From assembly GCA_033239125.1 (NCBI GenBank), contig BSWB01000005.1, forward strand, positions 100,439,994-100,503,993: DNA of 64,000 nt, given 5' to 3'. A program made the position numbers and the translations under genes. Of this stretch, positions 22,025 to 32,983 are shown one piece after another. The stretch's first letter is position 1, and each line of letters opens with the position of its first letter. The stretch comes from Fagopyrum homotropicum. Taxonomy: Eukaryota > Streptophyta > Magnoliopsida > Caryophyllales > Polygonaceae. Under the pieces are notes generated by a model. It did no database searches. It was not told where the DNA came from and saw only the letters and a list, made by a program, of their open reading frames with translations.

Positions 22025-22790
22025 TCATCTTCTGCTTTGACGGGAGAACGTAGCTCTATGACGGGACATGCCACAAGAAAAGCAAGTCACTGTAGGCTTC
22101 TCACAATCTGCTCGGATGTGTCCGATACCTCCGCAGTTTTGACATTGTCGTACTTTTGTCGGAACTCCGTATCGTCTGGTGGATCCCAGAGTAATCTGTC
22201 GTTTGAACATGCTCGAATCCTGATTCTCCAACTCCAGCATTGGCTGGTCCAGTCTTCTGTCTCTTTGTAAGACCTCCTGCCTGAAGATCTCTCTTGAAAT
22301 CCAATCGCTTCCTGAGCATACTTCTTATTGACTCTAACGTTGAATCCATGTGGTCTAGCCAAATCTCAACTTCCGAACTTGCTCCATCTTGAGCTCTGAC
22401 TTTCTCAACTGATCTCACGGGTACTGGCGGTGCTGGTGCAGGTCCTCCAGTCTTGATAGCCTCCTCAACTCTCTACACATAGTCGCGATATGTAGAAGCC
22501 CCGATATACACTCGTGTGGACTCCGTCAATGGCGCCCTCTGTGCTCCGGACCTAGCAGCGGTCCCGTTCCCTGCTTCGGGAACACCTCTCTCAGGAACTT
22601 CTTCAGCAAACGCCTTAGCGATAGGCGGATCGGCAGTTGGGGCTTAGCCCCGACCTCTAGCTAGTGGAGGTCCTTCTGCATGTTCTCATCTACGAACGGC
22701 AGGTGGAAGAGGTAGTCGACCCCTTCCTCGCCCTATAGCAGATGTAGCTCTAGTACGCGTCATCTACTATAAGGATAGATATATAAGACT
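22025..22790 (-). pseudogene. Gypsy gag with zinc knuckle, broken and shortened
   Basis: A CCHC knuckle CQNCGGIGHIRADC at about 22150-22105 is followed by a damaged second one, CFSCGMSRHRATF. Upstream, an Arg/Gly-rich N terminus starts near 22770 (TRTRATSAIGRGRGR). Only about 230 codons lie between start and knuckle, shorter than usual for this clade, so an internal deletion of the capsid core is likely. Frameshifts near 22360 and stops near 22645 and 22475 break it. Confidence 0.75.
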
Positions 22791-23030
22791 ATATATATAG
22801 ATATAAGGTCACGCTACAGCTAAAGCACAAATCCAAGAAAAGCACCTATAAAGGCCAACATATAAGAAACTACACTGTTGAGATCCGCAGAGGTAGTGAT
22901 GGTCGCCCGTACATCTATCCCAGACCAACGGTGTAAAACAAAAACTCATTTTGAAAACGTTAGACCCCTTGCGGGTTCTATTTATTTATCCATCCAACCT
23001 TTAGAAGATTTCGAGTGCCATTGTTTCCAA

Positions 23031-23048
23031 CCTAGAGTTCTGATACCA
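23031..23048 (-). promoter_or_regulatory. Primer binding site of the chromodomain gypsy
   Basis: On minus, TGGTATCAGAACTCTAGG starts three bases after the 5' LTR end. Its first ten bases fit the initiator Met-tRNA type site (TGGTATCAGAGC) used by many plant LTR elements. Confidence 0.8.
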
Positions 23049-24519
23049 TATTGTAACACCCCATGTTTTGAGAACTCGAAGCGCTACGGGCTAGGATCGC
23101 ACAATGGGTCCCGACCCTCAGAGTAGCAACAACAAACGGATCATACAACAAGGCACAGACGAATGAAAACCAAAACTCAATATAAAACCAAAGGTTTAAA
23201 CAAAACAAAGCGAAAAAGACTCGCAACTGAGTTCAAAACAAAAGGGAAAAAGCAAAAGAAACATAAACCCGATTCCGTCCTATAATCTACGGGAACCCCA
23301 ACTGACCACGCTGTCCGGATCACTCAGCAGCATCCTGAACATGCGGAACAACTACAACGACGGTATAAACCGTTAACTAATATTCTAGGTATAAGCAAGA
23401 GCGTAAAGGCACAAACACACATAAGATAACGTAAACACATAGCATGCTTGCACACAACCGGTTATTATCTTTCTTAAAGTTATCCATTACTAATTCAACT
23501 TCTTTTGTTACATGAGAATCCTTTCGAAACTCGCCTCCGCTTCCGTCTACCAACAGGAATAGATCAGTACTATCCGTTACCTACAGACCTGATTCGCAAG
23601 AGCACTTTCCAGTTTCCCTAATACTGAACTGGACAAGCGGTCACTGCCCGGTTATAATACACTTGGGTCAATTAAGGTTATAAGGATGAATCCTAGTCCG
23701 GTTATCCGTTATAACATGAATAAACAACACAAACAAGTCAATACAATCCAATTAATACGCGGAATGAAGCTAAGTAAGTCCGGACTTACCTCACTCGAAG
23801 GTAAACAAAAAGATCAGCGAACAAATCAGAGAACACTCAAGAAAGCTCAGTTTCCCTCAGGAAAGGAGCAAAGAAAGCCTGTACGAACAAGTATCACGGA
23901 TCAGGAACGAAACGGTTGCTAGAAGTCTATAACTTCTAGTCTCAACGATCTCTAAGAGATCTCCACAATCTAAGTGCTCGATGATAGCATGAATTATAGT
24001 CTATATTTTGGGGTTTGTTTGGACGTTTTATCTTCAATAATCTGCATGTTTGTATGTATAATATGTGATTATATTACCATTTCATCTACCTTTGCGGGAA
24101 TCGAGGTCTACACCTAGTTTTGTTGTAATTGTAGGTAAAATGGCACTTTTTGCATCAAAAAGGAGCTATGGAGTCATTGGAGCTACATTCAGGAACATAA
24201 GGAAATATCCAAGAAGCATAGCCATGGATTAAAGATTTACTTTGGACCAGATTTGAGAGATTTCACATTCAATTGTGACTCACCTCGGTTGACTACAGAT
24301 TCACCTCGACCGAGGTGATCCAGAGAAGTCGACTCGACCGAGGCGAACACCTGGGACGCGGCGAGAATATTTTATTCTTGGCTGAGATCTTTTATCTTTG
24401 GAAAGAGATCTTATATTTTTGGGCTTGGCTCCTGGAAGGAAGAAGATATGCTAGATCATATATTTTACCTATTTTTATGGGAAGAGATCTTTCTAAGATA
24501 TCTTATCTTTGGAGAGTAA

Positions 24520-24535
24520 TTTTCCTATAAAAAGG
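24520..24535 (+). promoter_or_regulatory. TATA box of the solo LTR
   Basis: CCTATAAAAAGGGTT is a good plant TATA element placed about 540 bp into the LTR. It would mark the U3/R boundary of the parental element. Confidence 0.5.
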
Positions 24536-25082
24536 GTTGGATTTTTCACAAATCCATATCATGCTATACCACCGATCAGGGTTTATACACCACAGCAGCC
24601 ATACTCCAGTTGGGAGATTTGAAGAACCTTTTTGAAGGTTGAAGGAAGAAACTCTAGAGCTTTTATAGCTTTTGAAGGGTTTTTGTAAGATTATCTTAGA
24701 TTCCCTTCTTGTGTTTGATAATTGATTCAGTTATTGAAGCCTTTCTCTTAAGGTTTTCTTGTTCAATTATTCTCTTTCTTCCCATATACTTGATTAATAC
24801 TATCATGATGATGAGTGGCTAATCTCTTTGTGTGATTCTAGGGTGATTGGCTGAAGGTTGTGGGAAAAACAATGATAGAATTATCTTAATCACAGTAGGA
24901 CCCTGAAAGTTCGAGTCTTTAACCTTAACCCTAAGCATCTCGTTCAGTCGATGAACATCTTGGCCGGGGTGGAATTCTTCTGACCGAGGTGACTTATCTG
25001 ATCTGAAACTGAGAGTTAAGTATTAGAGTTTGCCAAATCCTATTCTTATTATACCTTTCCTAGTTCAATGCAAGCCTAGGAT

Positions 25083-25342
25083 GAGACTTACCCGGTAATT
25101 CCTTAGTTTGTTTACTAAAGATCATAAGTGTAGGTAATAAAGGTTTATCCTTTATTGGGGTTTGAGTGTGCTTTCATCCCATCTTTGTGAGTTAGCCTGA
25201 GACTTACCCGGTAAAGGTTGATTCTATTCCCTTAGATGGTGTGTTAGTTTGAGGTTATAGTTCTTTATCTTAATTCCTTGAGACTTACCCGGTAATAGGA
25301 GTTACGGTTTTGGATTAGAGAGTAGTGAGACTTACCCGGTGA
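25083..25342 (+). repeat. Four spaced copies of GAGACTTACCCGGT
   Basis: The 14-mer starts at 25083, 25199, 25280 and 25327, so the spacing shrinks (116, 81, 47 bp). Three copies continue AA and one continues GA. The identical motif amid unlike spacers is more than a simple tandem array. Confidence 0.75.
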
Positions 25343-26382
25343 TCTATTCCACTTTAGTAACACCTTCCCTATGCAAAAACCTCAGCTTTGTCCGCTTATC
25401 TTTAGATCTTGAGTTGGAACCACAACTAGATGCTTTAATCCCTAGAATTGCATATTTCCTTTATTGACTTTTATCATCTTTGATCGTTTTAATTGCTTTG
25501 TGGTTAGTGATTGCTTAAGCTTACCGTAATTGGACTTTGTTTCACTAAGTCCCTGTGATCGACCCCTGGAATTTCTTGCTTTTTACTACGATTGACCTGT
25601 ACACTGCGGGTTCGCATCCTTGTTTTAAGCTTACATCTAGGGTTATAAATTTAAAGCTTGCACACACCGTTTGGAGCGAACACTCGACCTTAGTCTTACA
25701 ACAATTTAGGGAACAAGGAACCAAGAAAGGAACGAGGAAAGGAAGGAAGGAAGCAACTCACCAAAGACGGGAGTTATAATAGAGAAAACCGCAGGGGCGG
25801 TTGGGCAGAGGCGCAGGGGCGGATGGCCGCAGGCGCGGGTAGGTGCAGGCGCGGGGGCGGCTGCACGACAAAAGCACTTTCGGGCTTCTCTTCAACAAAA
25901 CTCACAACAAGGGCAACCAAAGCTCGAACCTTTGGTTCCAACACGTCAAGACTCAACTCCAAGGAGCTTGAGAACAACAAAGGATCAATAACGGAACGCT
26001 CCACAAGAATCAAGGATCAAACTTGATTCTCGGAGAAGAAGAAAAGAGAAGAACGAAGAAGAAAACGAAACGGAAGGAGAAAACATGCAGCAATTATAAG
26101 AACGTGATAAATGAACCAGAAGGGATGAACTTACACGTTCAGCAAGGTCGCAGGAAGCAAAGGAATGGCTGCAGCTCTTAGGGTTTGAAACACAATAGCA
26201 AGAACGGGAAAAAGGAGAAAAAGAAGAGAATATATAGGGACAGGTTGGAAAGATAGACGGAAAGGCGTCTAGAGTTTAGAAAGAAGATCAGGAAACTGGC
26301 CCATAGGATAGAATATCGGACATTCTATCTATGGAAGGAAGATAAAAAAGAACGGACGAAAGATTGGGCACGATTTGTCGTC

Positions 26383-26441
26383 ATCTGCAGGGGCAGATCT
26401 CATCAGCCGTAGGGGCGGCCCTCTTCACCGCGGGGGCGGTG
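26383..26441. promoter_or_regulatory. GC palindrome trio in the right gypsy LTR
   Basis: ATCTGC-AGGG-GCAGAT (26383-26398), GCCGT-AGGG-GCGGC and CACCGC-GGGG-GCGGTG correspond to the trio at 15857-15915. The first differs from its left partner in both arms so that pairing is kept. Confidence 0.7.
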
Positions 26442-26709
26442 TAGGCAAAAACCTGGATCTTACAATAATCATTAAAAAAATTAAATTTATAATTTTCAAT
26501 TTTAAGTAAAGGAACGTGATCTAATTATATAAAATATTATTTAATATATAATTAATTATAAGAGAAAAAACTTAAAAAGAGAATTAAAAATAATGATAAC
26601 ATTATAATTTCAATCTCCGGATTTTTATCTTACAAAAGTATGCATATAAATTCTAAGTATTAAGTATTTATTAAAACTCAACCCGCACAAGGTGCGGGTA
26701 TCATACTAG

Positions 26710-27100
26710 TTATGTATAAAGTTGTTTTTTGTAAGAGGTTAAATGCTAATTTTTAATCATTTATTGTTAACTTTATATTATGACTATTAGGTTTTTAAAG
26801 AAATTAAATTGATCAATAGAATAAAAAAAATGAATGTCTAATGCTTAACTCATTCATTACCCCAAATCCCTATTTTACATGTAGATAGAGATAAGGATTT
26901 TACATGTAGATAATTTTTAAAACCTATAATAAAATTTACTAAATAAATATGATTACATTTTTTTAATGAGAGCATTTGGTATAAAACCTTGTTTTACATC
27001 TAGATAAGGATACCTCTTAGATCAAACAATTCTATTAATGTTCGTATTCGATCAAATAGTTATATTAATAGCTCGAATAAGTACATTAAGAAGGTAAATA
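26710..27100. other. AT-rich stretch with repeat modules shared with 4.7-4.9 kb
   Basis: It holds CTATTTTACATGTAGATA and a long nearly identical AT-rich segment shared with about 4790-4900 on the same strand. No gene is seen. Confidence 0.55.
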
Positions 27101-28380
27101 TTCGATCTAATACCAAGCCAACACATTTACTTGTTGCATCGAAACATTTACCAAATTTTCATACATTTACCAAAACTGTGCAACTATCCTACTTTGGGAT
27201 ATTATAACTTCGAATCCGATCGTTGGATCATTCCCAAATTTTAATACTAGCAACTACCCACATCCACCTATAACATATTAAAAATTGAATAGTGAAATAT
27301 CATTTTAATGTACCGAAACATAGTCTCCAAGTTGACTGCTAATTTATATATTCAGAGAAACAAAACAGGGATTTGCAAATAGGTTTGGAGTTCGATTCCC
27401 ACGGCCAACGCTTTCATACTACTATGATCTACTCCAAAGGTCTCATGTTCAATCTCTAGTGAAGCCATCTCCTACACCACATGTATAAAGGAGTTAAGGT
27501 TAACGATTCTCACCCTTAACGTCACAGCTCGACCCCGCCTGGTGGTGGTTTCATGGATGGAACTGGGATAGGATGGCAGTACCGGACGGTGTCGAAAACT
27601 ACCGTGGTGTCCTATTCTCGATTGTTGGTTGCCGCTCGTGACCGGAGAAGAGGAAGAGAGGGTTGGGACTTGCTGTCTGTCTGGGTGCTCGACTCTAGAA
27701 GATGAAGGGGGGTCATATCTGTTGTTCGGTTTCTTGTGTGCGAGAGAGGGAGGCCACCCAGTCCTCTTGTGTCGGTTCCAGTTGTTGCGTGAAGAGATGA
27801 GGCCACCTGCACGGGACCTGTTGGTGTGAAGAGGTAAGATTCGTCCTGCTGCTTGTGTGCTGAAGAGGAGACGAAGGATGAGGGTTTAGGGTATACAACT
27901 AGGGTTAAGAGAGATGGTTGTGAGGCTCATTACTAGTATCCGTGTTGGAGAGAAGGCTTTCGATGAGACGACGTCCTCCTCCTCGTCTACGACTGGTGTT
28001 GTGGAAGGGTCGTAATAGTGCTACTCAACTTTGGAAGGACAGGGTAGACGTAGAAGTGTGCAGGTCGGCAGGGATGCGATTGGGGTTTGGCACTATATGC
28101 ACAAGAGGGCTAGTGGTGTATGCCGAAAAAGAAAGATCCAAGTGAGGTTGGGGTAGGTTAGGTGTTAGCGTGTGCATAAACTGTGCACATGAGGTTTGTG
28201 GTGTATGCAAAATGACTGAATGAGGAAGACGGCTACAAGGGTGATGTCCATGTGAGGTTGAGTTAGATTAGGTATTAGCGTAAATCATGGAAAAGATCCA
28301 ACCTTTACCCTTGAAGGAATCAAAGACCATTAAGGGGAATTAACCAAATTAATTAGTGTAAAAAAAGGGAAGTCGAGGTT
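27100..28380 (-). mobile_element. Degraded LTR fragment (GGTGTTACA family, probable)
   Basis: The segment 27170-27310 (GTGCAACTATCCTACTTTGG, AATCCGATCGTTGGATCATT, CCAAATTTTAATACTAGCAA) matches the interior of the solo LTR around 7225-7350 at moderate identity and in the same orientation. The GC-rich block 27540-27860 has the position and composition of the GC-rich part of those LTRs. No ends or TSD survive. Two imperfect copies of a GTGAGGTTGRGKTAG...GTATTAGCG phrase lie at about 28142 and 28251. Confidence 0.45.
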
Positions 28381-28626
28381 GTGTGCTTATTTTTGATAAG
28401 AAGAAGCCACTCACTCCCTGCCAAACGGCATTTATTGAGGAAAAATTGCATTACAAACGTGTGACATGAGGGAGAGAAACTCCTCTCAAATCATCCAAAA
28501 GCAAAGTTCTAACGTTACATGGAGGGACAACGAGCCTATGAACACCAAAACCAAGCCAAACGCCAAATTAGCTAATGAATCAGCCACACAATTCCCTTCC
28601 CGAAACACATGCTTTAAACTGATAAT

Positions 28627-29040
28627 CTAGTCTCTAATACTGAAGCCTTGACAACGCGCTACCAGGCTTGAAAATGGATGAGAGCTACTTACCCCTTTTT
28701 CAATAAATCCGACAACAATCAACGAGTCAACCTCCACTTCCACCCGTCGGAATCCCATTTCCCAAGCCATGTCCAAACCATGAATAACGCCCCAAAGTTC
28801 CATATCCGGGGCTGAGGTGGCCCCTAAGTTTGCAACGATTCCCTGAATCCATTCCCCTTTCTCATCCCTCAAAATTGCTCTTGCAGTAGCCAAGTCTAAG
28901 TTCCCCTCGATGCCCCGTCTGAGTTTAGCTTCACCAATCCGCTTTTCGGTACGCTCTAGTGAACGAGTACTTCTGTTCATTTTTTCTTCAATAGATCGTA
29001 CTTTCTCGCCCCAGCCTCCAAATATTTTGCACAATACCTT
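28627..29040 (-). pseudogene. LINE RNase H domain
   Basis: The 135-codon open frame contains AILRDEKGEWIQGIVANL, ELWGVIHGLDMAWEMGF and RRVEVEVDSLIVVGF. These match the plant-type RNase H attached to L1 elements. It overlaps the upstream frame by about 60 bp in a different frame, so one frameshift separates it from the zf-RVT part. Confidence 0.85.
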
Positions 29041-30251
29041 TGTATAAAATTGGCTTTATTTGTAGCTATTTTCCCTCCTCGAACCCTCATGTTCCGCCAT
29101 CGCCATATCCACCAAAGCAATGTAGCAAACAAGCTGCTCCAGGCATTTGTCAACGGTGTAGCCTTATTGATGCTAACATTAACGAAGAGCCAATCGTCCC
29201 ATCCCACATGAAAAAAATCATTCTGCAAGTGAATAGGAACCAGATTAGTCCAAACCTCCCTTGCAAAATTGCAGCCCCGCAGTACGTGTAGAAGATCCTC
29301 CTCAACCATCGGACAAGCGAGACAATCAGATGAGTCCGTCAGGTGTCTACGGGCTCTCTTTGAATTAGTGAGTAGGATCTCCCATTGAAGCTGCCACATG
29401 AAGTATCGTAGACGTTTAGTAACTTGCATTTTCCAGATCTGTGCAAACAAAGCTTCTCGCACCTGAGTACGTGGCCAAGCCTCCCTAACTTTCTCGTAAG
29501 CCGAAGCAACAAAGAAGTTGTCATCTTTTGTAAGTAACCATCGAATAGTGTCTGGTCCACTGCCCTCCCATAGCCCCATGACAAGCATACGGAGTAGGCT
29601 AGTGTTGTTGAGTCGACATGAGAGATACCTAAAATCCCAATTACTGTCACTACTCCAAACATCTCTCACCTTTATCTCCTTCTCCGCCTCCGATAAGTCC
29701 ATTTGGCACGAAAGCTCCAAAGGTTCTGTAGTCACCCAAATATCGCTCCAAAAATGCGCCGACCTACCATTCTTGATACTCCACCCAATGTTCGGTGATA
29801 TCACTTGATTGTATGCTTTTACGATACCCCTCCAGACGTAGGATGCACCGGCCATGCGTATTACGTGTTTCGGCCATTCCGGATCACCCACCATATACTT
29901 CCTAATCAAGACTTGAGACCATTTATGCTCCTTATAATGAAAGACCCTCAATCCCAGCTTACTTAATGGAGCTATCTTAAGCTCCGCAACCATCCTTAAC
30001 CCTAGGCCTCCAAGCTCCTTCAGTTGACATATCTTCTTCCAACTCAGCAACTGAATCCATTTCTTCCCTTCATTACTCCCACATATAAAACCTCTACACA
30101 ACTTGTCTAGTTTGCATGTAACACTAACTTGAAGAAGCAAGGTATTCATAAAGTAAAGTGACATGGTGAATAAAACCGACTTCACGAGAGTTGTACGGCC
30201 TGCCAATGAAAGTTTATTGGCTTTCCAGCCTCCAACCGTGCTGAGACGCAT
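28977..30251 (-). pseudogene. LINE RT C-terminus and zf-RVT domain, 424-codon open frame
   Basis: This is the longest open LINE frame in the window. It starts in the thumb region (LSLAGRTTLVKSVLFTM) and runs through GLGLRMVAELKIAPLSKLGL. It then reaches the zf-RVT block (KRLRYFMWQLQWEILLTN, then CLACPMVEEDLLHVLRGCNF) at about 29420-29270. It is intact over this length but shifted relative to the catalytic RT part. Confidence 0.87.
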
Positions 30252-30891
30252 TCAATAAGCGGATTAAATATCATCGTTGAGACTGTATCATGAATGAGAG
30301 GTATAACCAAATAAGCATCCAAGTTCCGTGTGGAGGGTATACCACCCATCGCACTTAACTGCTCCTCAACCTCCCCTCTCATGTTATGGGAGACGTAGAG
30401 TCGTGACTTTGCAAGGCTAACTCTCAGGCCCAATGCCCCACATAAGTCCTCTAGAATCCGCTTCAGAACTCGAATCTGAGAGGCCGAAGCCTCCGCAAAT
30501 AGCAGGATGTCATCCACAAAAAATAAGTGAGAAAGGGTCGGACCTCCTCTGGATAACTGCATTGGTATCCACTTTCCTTCGTTTACCGCTCTATCAATCA
30601 TATGAACAAGTCTCTCGAGGCAAAGAACAAACAAATACGGAGATAAGGGATCCCCTTGCTGTAATCCTCTAGTCATAGAGAACTCCTCAGTCCTTTCCCC
30701 ATTCCATAACACTCACATAGAACTAGTGCTAATGCAGTGTTTCACTTGCTTCACCCACACTACAAGAAGTTTCAAATCCAGGAGGGTCTCTACCACAAAT
30801 TCCCATCTCATCCTATCATAAGCTTTTTCGAGATCTAGCTTCAACATCATCCACCCTTTCCTCCCTTTCTTCTTCTTCATGGAGTGGATTA
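30182..30891 (-). pseudogene. LINE RT catalytic part, second half
   Basis: It contains GLQQGDPLSPYLFVLCLERL and FFVDDILLFAEASASQ, with the catalytic Asp pair intact. To the right, at 30820-30890, the LDLEKAYDRM-like block runs up to the solo LTR junction at 30891/30892. It continues beyond the LTR at 32984. Confidence 0.88.
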
Positions 30892-31099
30892 TGTAATATC
30901 CGAACTTTTTATTCCAGGTGTTGAGCGGTTTATTGACCTTCCCGTAGGCGCGGCACGAAGTGCTGAGAGTCGGGTTTATTCAAAAAAATCTCGTTCCGAC
31001 CTTTCGTTTTTCACCCTTGCTTTGGACCCCTCGGTTCCATGCTTAATTAGAAAGATGGGTCAGCTGACCCTTGAGCTTCCCCTTTTGTGGCAGCCTTGT

Positions 31100-31102
<3 letters not shown>

Positions 31103-31157
<55 letters not shown>
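31103..31157 (+). repeat. (CT)n microsatellite
   Basis: About 27 uninterrupted CT units. They give an artificial Leu/Ser frame on plus and an Arg/Glu frame on minus, which are not genes. Confidence 0.97.
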
Positions 31158-31160
<3 letters not shown>

Positions 31161-31600
31161 TCTCATTTCACTCTTACGTGAAATGGTTCCTCCTCCTCCA
31201 CACTCTCTCTTTGGCTTGGATGCTCTTGGGAACTTCCTTGATGACCTCCCTTCTCTTCCTCTTGTTTGATGTCCAGCAATGACTTGAGCTACAAATCCAG
31301 ATTGGTGATGGAAAGCCCTTCCCTCCTTCTCCATTTCTTCATCTTCATCTCCTTCCTTGAGCTCCAATGGTGAAAGTCATGGATCCTTAGCTTTCTTCCT
31401 CTTTGTGTTGCATGTGCTCGGATCTAGCTTAGATCTAGTGTGATGTTGATGTTGAGTATGGTGATCAATTTGTATTGGAACAAGCCAACCTTGAGTGGCC
31501 GGGAATACCAAGAACCAGTCGAAGAAGAGCTCGAAGTCACCTTTCTGGAGTTCGACCGCACCCGCGGCTAGACAGTGCCGCGGGGAGGCCATGCGCTTGA

Positions 31601-31644
31601 GCCACATGGGCGGCCCAGTGAGCCGCAGGGGCCGCAGAGGCGGC
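31601..31644. promoter_or_regulatory. GC palindromes GCCRC-NNGG/AGAG-GCGGC in solo LTR
   Basis: GCCAC-ATGG-GCGGC (31601-31614) and GCCGC-AGAG-GCGGC (31631-31644) have the same arm and 4-nt spacer design as the trios in the gypsy LTRs at 15857-15915 and 26383-26441. Confidence 0.55.
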
Positions 31645-32983
31645 CACTGGCTCAGCCAGCCACCCCGTGCAGCCTTCTTCTCTTCTTTGCGGTTGTGCTT
31701 CCTTCCTTCCGTTCCACGCCTTTACCCAGTGAGTATCCTCCCTTGAGCATGTGTTCTTAGCTTCTCCTAGAGTGTAGACATGTTAGAAGCATGCTAGGAT
31801 GGCTTAGATAACCTTGTGGAATGCCATGTAGTGGACTTGGATCTTAGATGAGCGTTTGAGGTTGTTGATGATCTTAGACTTGTTGAGTGTTGGGGCTTGA
31901 GTTGTTTATCTTGTGGTGAGTATCGGGTTGTCCTTGTGAGACTCACGCGGCTTGTGAGGATTTGATGATTAGGATTACACATCGGTTGAGGTGGTAGAGA
32001 TTAGGACGAGCATATCCATCTTGTGCTTCAGTTTTTGATCTTGCGAGAGCGTTAGGACTAGAAGTCTAAGGACTTCTAGCTTGTGAGTAGACTATCGTGC
32101 CTTGTCTTGCACATGCTTGGTTATATTCCTACGGGAAATGTGATTCGATTGATCATTAGGACGAGGTAAGTCTACGGACTTACTTAGCTCGCTTTTACAC
32201 ATTATTTGGATATGTGATGGTGGTGTGTGCTTTATCGCTTTTAAGCATGAAAACGGATTAGGATTTACTCGACCCTATTTATTGGCCCATCGTTACTATT
32301 ATTATTATTGGGTGGTGACATCACTGCCTAGTCTCCCGAGGGAGACTGGGGGATCTCTGCGACCAGGCTATACATGGTATACAGGCGGGCTTCTTCATCA
32401 CTCCCTTAGGGTATACAGGTTGAGTGCCGCCACATTCTTGTTGGTTACACGGGGATAAGGGAGAGAGTTATAAGACTCTCGTGTCACACTTGAACGAATA
32501 GATTAGAAATAGAATAACCTAAAAAGAGAATAAGAACCGGAAGTGTATGTATATGAGCATGATGTGTGTTGTGTGTGCTTTTGTGTGTGTTTGTGCCTTT
32601 TCTATCTTTATAATGCCTAGAATGTGAGCTAACGGTTTTATACCGATTGTTGTAGTTGACTTGCAGGTTAGGTGTGGCCGAGTGATCCGGAGGAGTGGAC
32701 AGCCGGGGTTCCGTACATCATAGATCGAGTTTGGGGTTTGGGTCCGTGTATTATGTTGTATTTTGTGTATTGTTGGCTTTGTTGTATTGATGGATGACGT
32801 CTTTCCTTTCGTGATGTATTCGGGAATCATGTCATTGTATTAAAGTTATTTTCAGTTTGTGCCTTTATTTGTGCCTTGTTGGAAAGGTCCGGTGAAATTG
32901 TTGTAAGGCTAAGGGTCGGGACCAATTGTGGGGTCTCGCCCGTAGCATTCCGATATCCCTCAGATTTGAGGTGTTATAGATTA

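Larger units (their letters stand above)
23982..25682 (+). mobile_element. Solo LTR of a different family, 1701 bp, TSD CTCGA
   Basis: It begins TGATAGCATGAATTATAG and ends TTTGGAGCGAACA. The duplication CTCGA flanks it at 23977-23981 and 25683-25687. It contains a TATA-like TCCTATAAAAAGGG near 24520, a palindrome TCACCTCG-AC-CGAGGTGA at 24300-24317 and four copies of GAGACTTACCCGGT. It shares no sequence with the GGTGTTACA family. The GTGATCGACCCCTGGAATTT block near 25555 recalls Athila/Tat-type LTRs, but the clade is not proven. Confidence 0.88.
14399..26464 (-). mobile_element. Chromodomain Ty3/gypsy retrotransposon (Tekay/Del-like), full length, nested
   Basis: The 5-bp duplication ATAAT flanks the element at 14394-14398 and 26465-26469. 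Its LTRs (14399-15939 and 23052-26464) are divergent by roughly a tenth where compared by eye. On minus the order is gag, protease, RT, RNase H, integrase and chromodomain, which is the chromovirus order. Two later solo LTRs interrupt it: one in the integrase/chromodomain region and one in the 5' LTR. The protein-coding parts carry many stops and frameshifts, so the element is inactive. Confidence 0.95.
23052..26464 (-). repeat. 5' LTR of the chromodomain gypsy element, interrupted
   Basis: It aligns with the 14399-15939 LTR over 23052-23848 and 25700-26464. It includes about 130 bp (about 23849-23981) not present in the left LTR, and a 1.7-kb solo LTR. The end TTGTAACACC..., adjacent to the primer site, fixes its inner boundary. 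Confidence 0.9.
13508..26709 (+). mobile_element. Non-autonomous Helitron-like element split by a gypsy insertion
   Basis: The 3' end at 26670-26709 shows the stem ACCCGCAC/GGTGCGGGT, then ATCATACTAG and a flanking T, the standard Helitron 3' structure. A Helitron-like 5' end, A followed by TCTTCTATATATACTACTAA, lies at 13508. A second TC-type start occurs at about 14167 (TCATATATATATCTATTAAA). Either could be the true 5' end. Without the gypsy element (14399-26464) about 1.1 kb (or about 0.5 kb with the inner start) remains. No Rep/helicase coding is present. Confidence 0.6.
30892..32978 (+). mobile_element. Solo LTR, 2087 bp, inside LINE RT, TSD GATTA
   Basis: It runs from TGTAATATCCGAAC to GAGGTGTTATA, with GATTA at 30887-30891 and 32979-32983. 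It shares the AGTGATCCGGAGGAGTGGAC block near 32680 and the GGTCGGGACC...GGGGTCTCG end block with the other solo LTRs, but most of the body differs. It is a related sub-family. It contains a (CT)n tract and GC palindromes with 4-nt spacers at 31601-31644. Confidence 0.92.

Noticed and set aside
27385..27405. A tRNA or SINE B box (GAGTTCGATTCCC)
   Set aside because: No convincing A box at the right distance, no cloverleaf and no A-rich tail with target duplication.
31047..31367. Open frames with long Leu/Ser or Arg/Glu runs
   Set aside because: They are produced by the (CT)n microsatellite inside a solo LTR; no domain, and both strands are open for the same reason.
5929..32978. Complete LTR elements at 5929, 16318, 23982 and 30892
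   Set aside because: No primer site, coding or second LTR lies between the matching target duplications, so these are solo LTRs.
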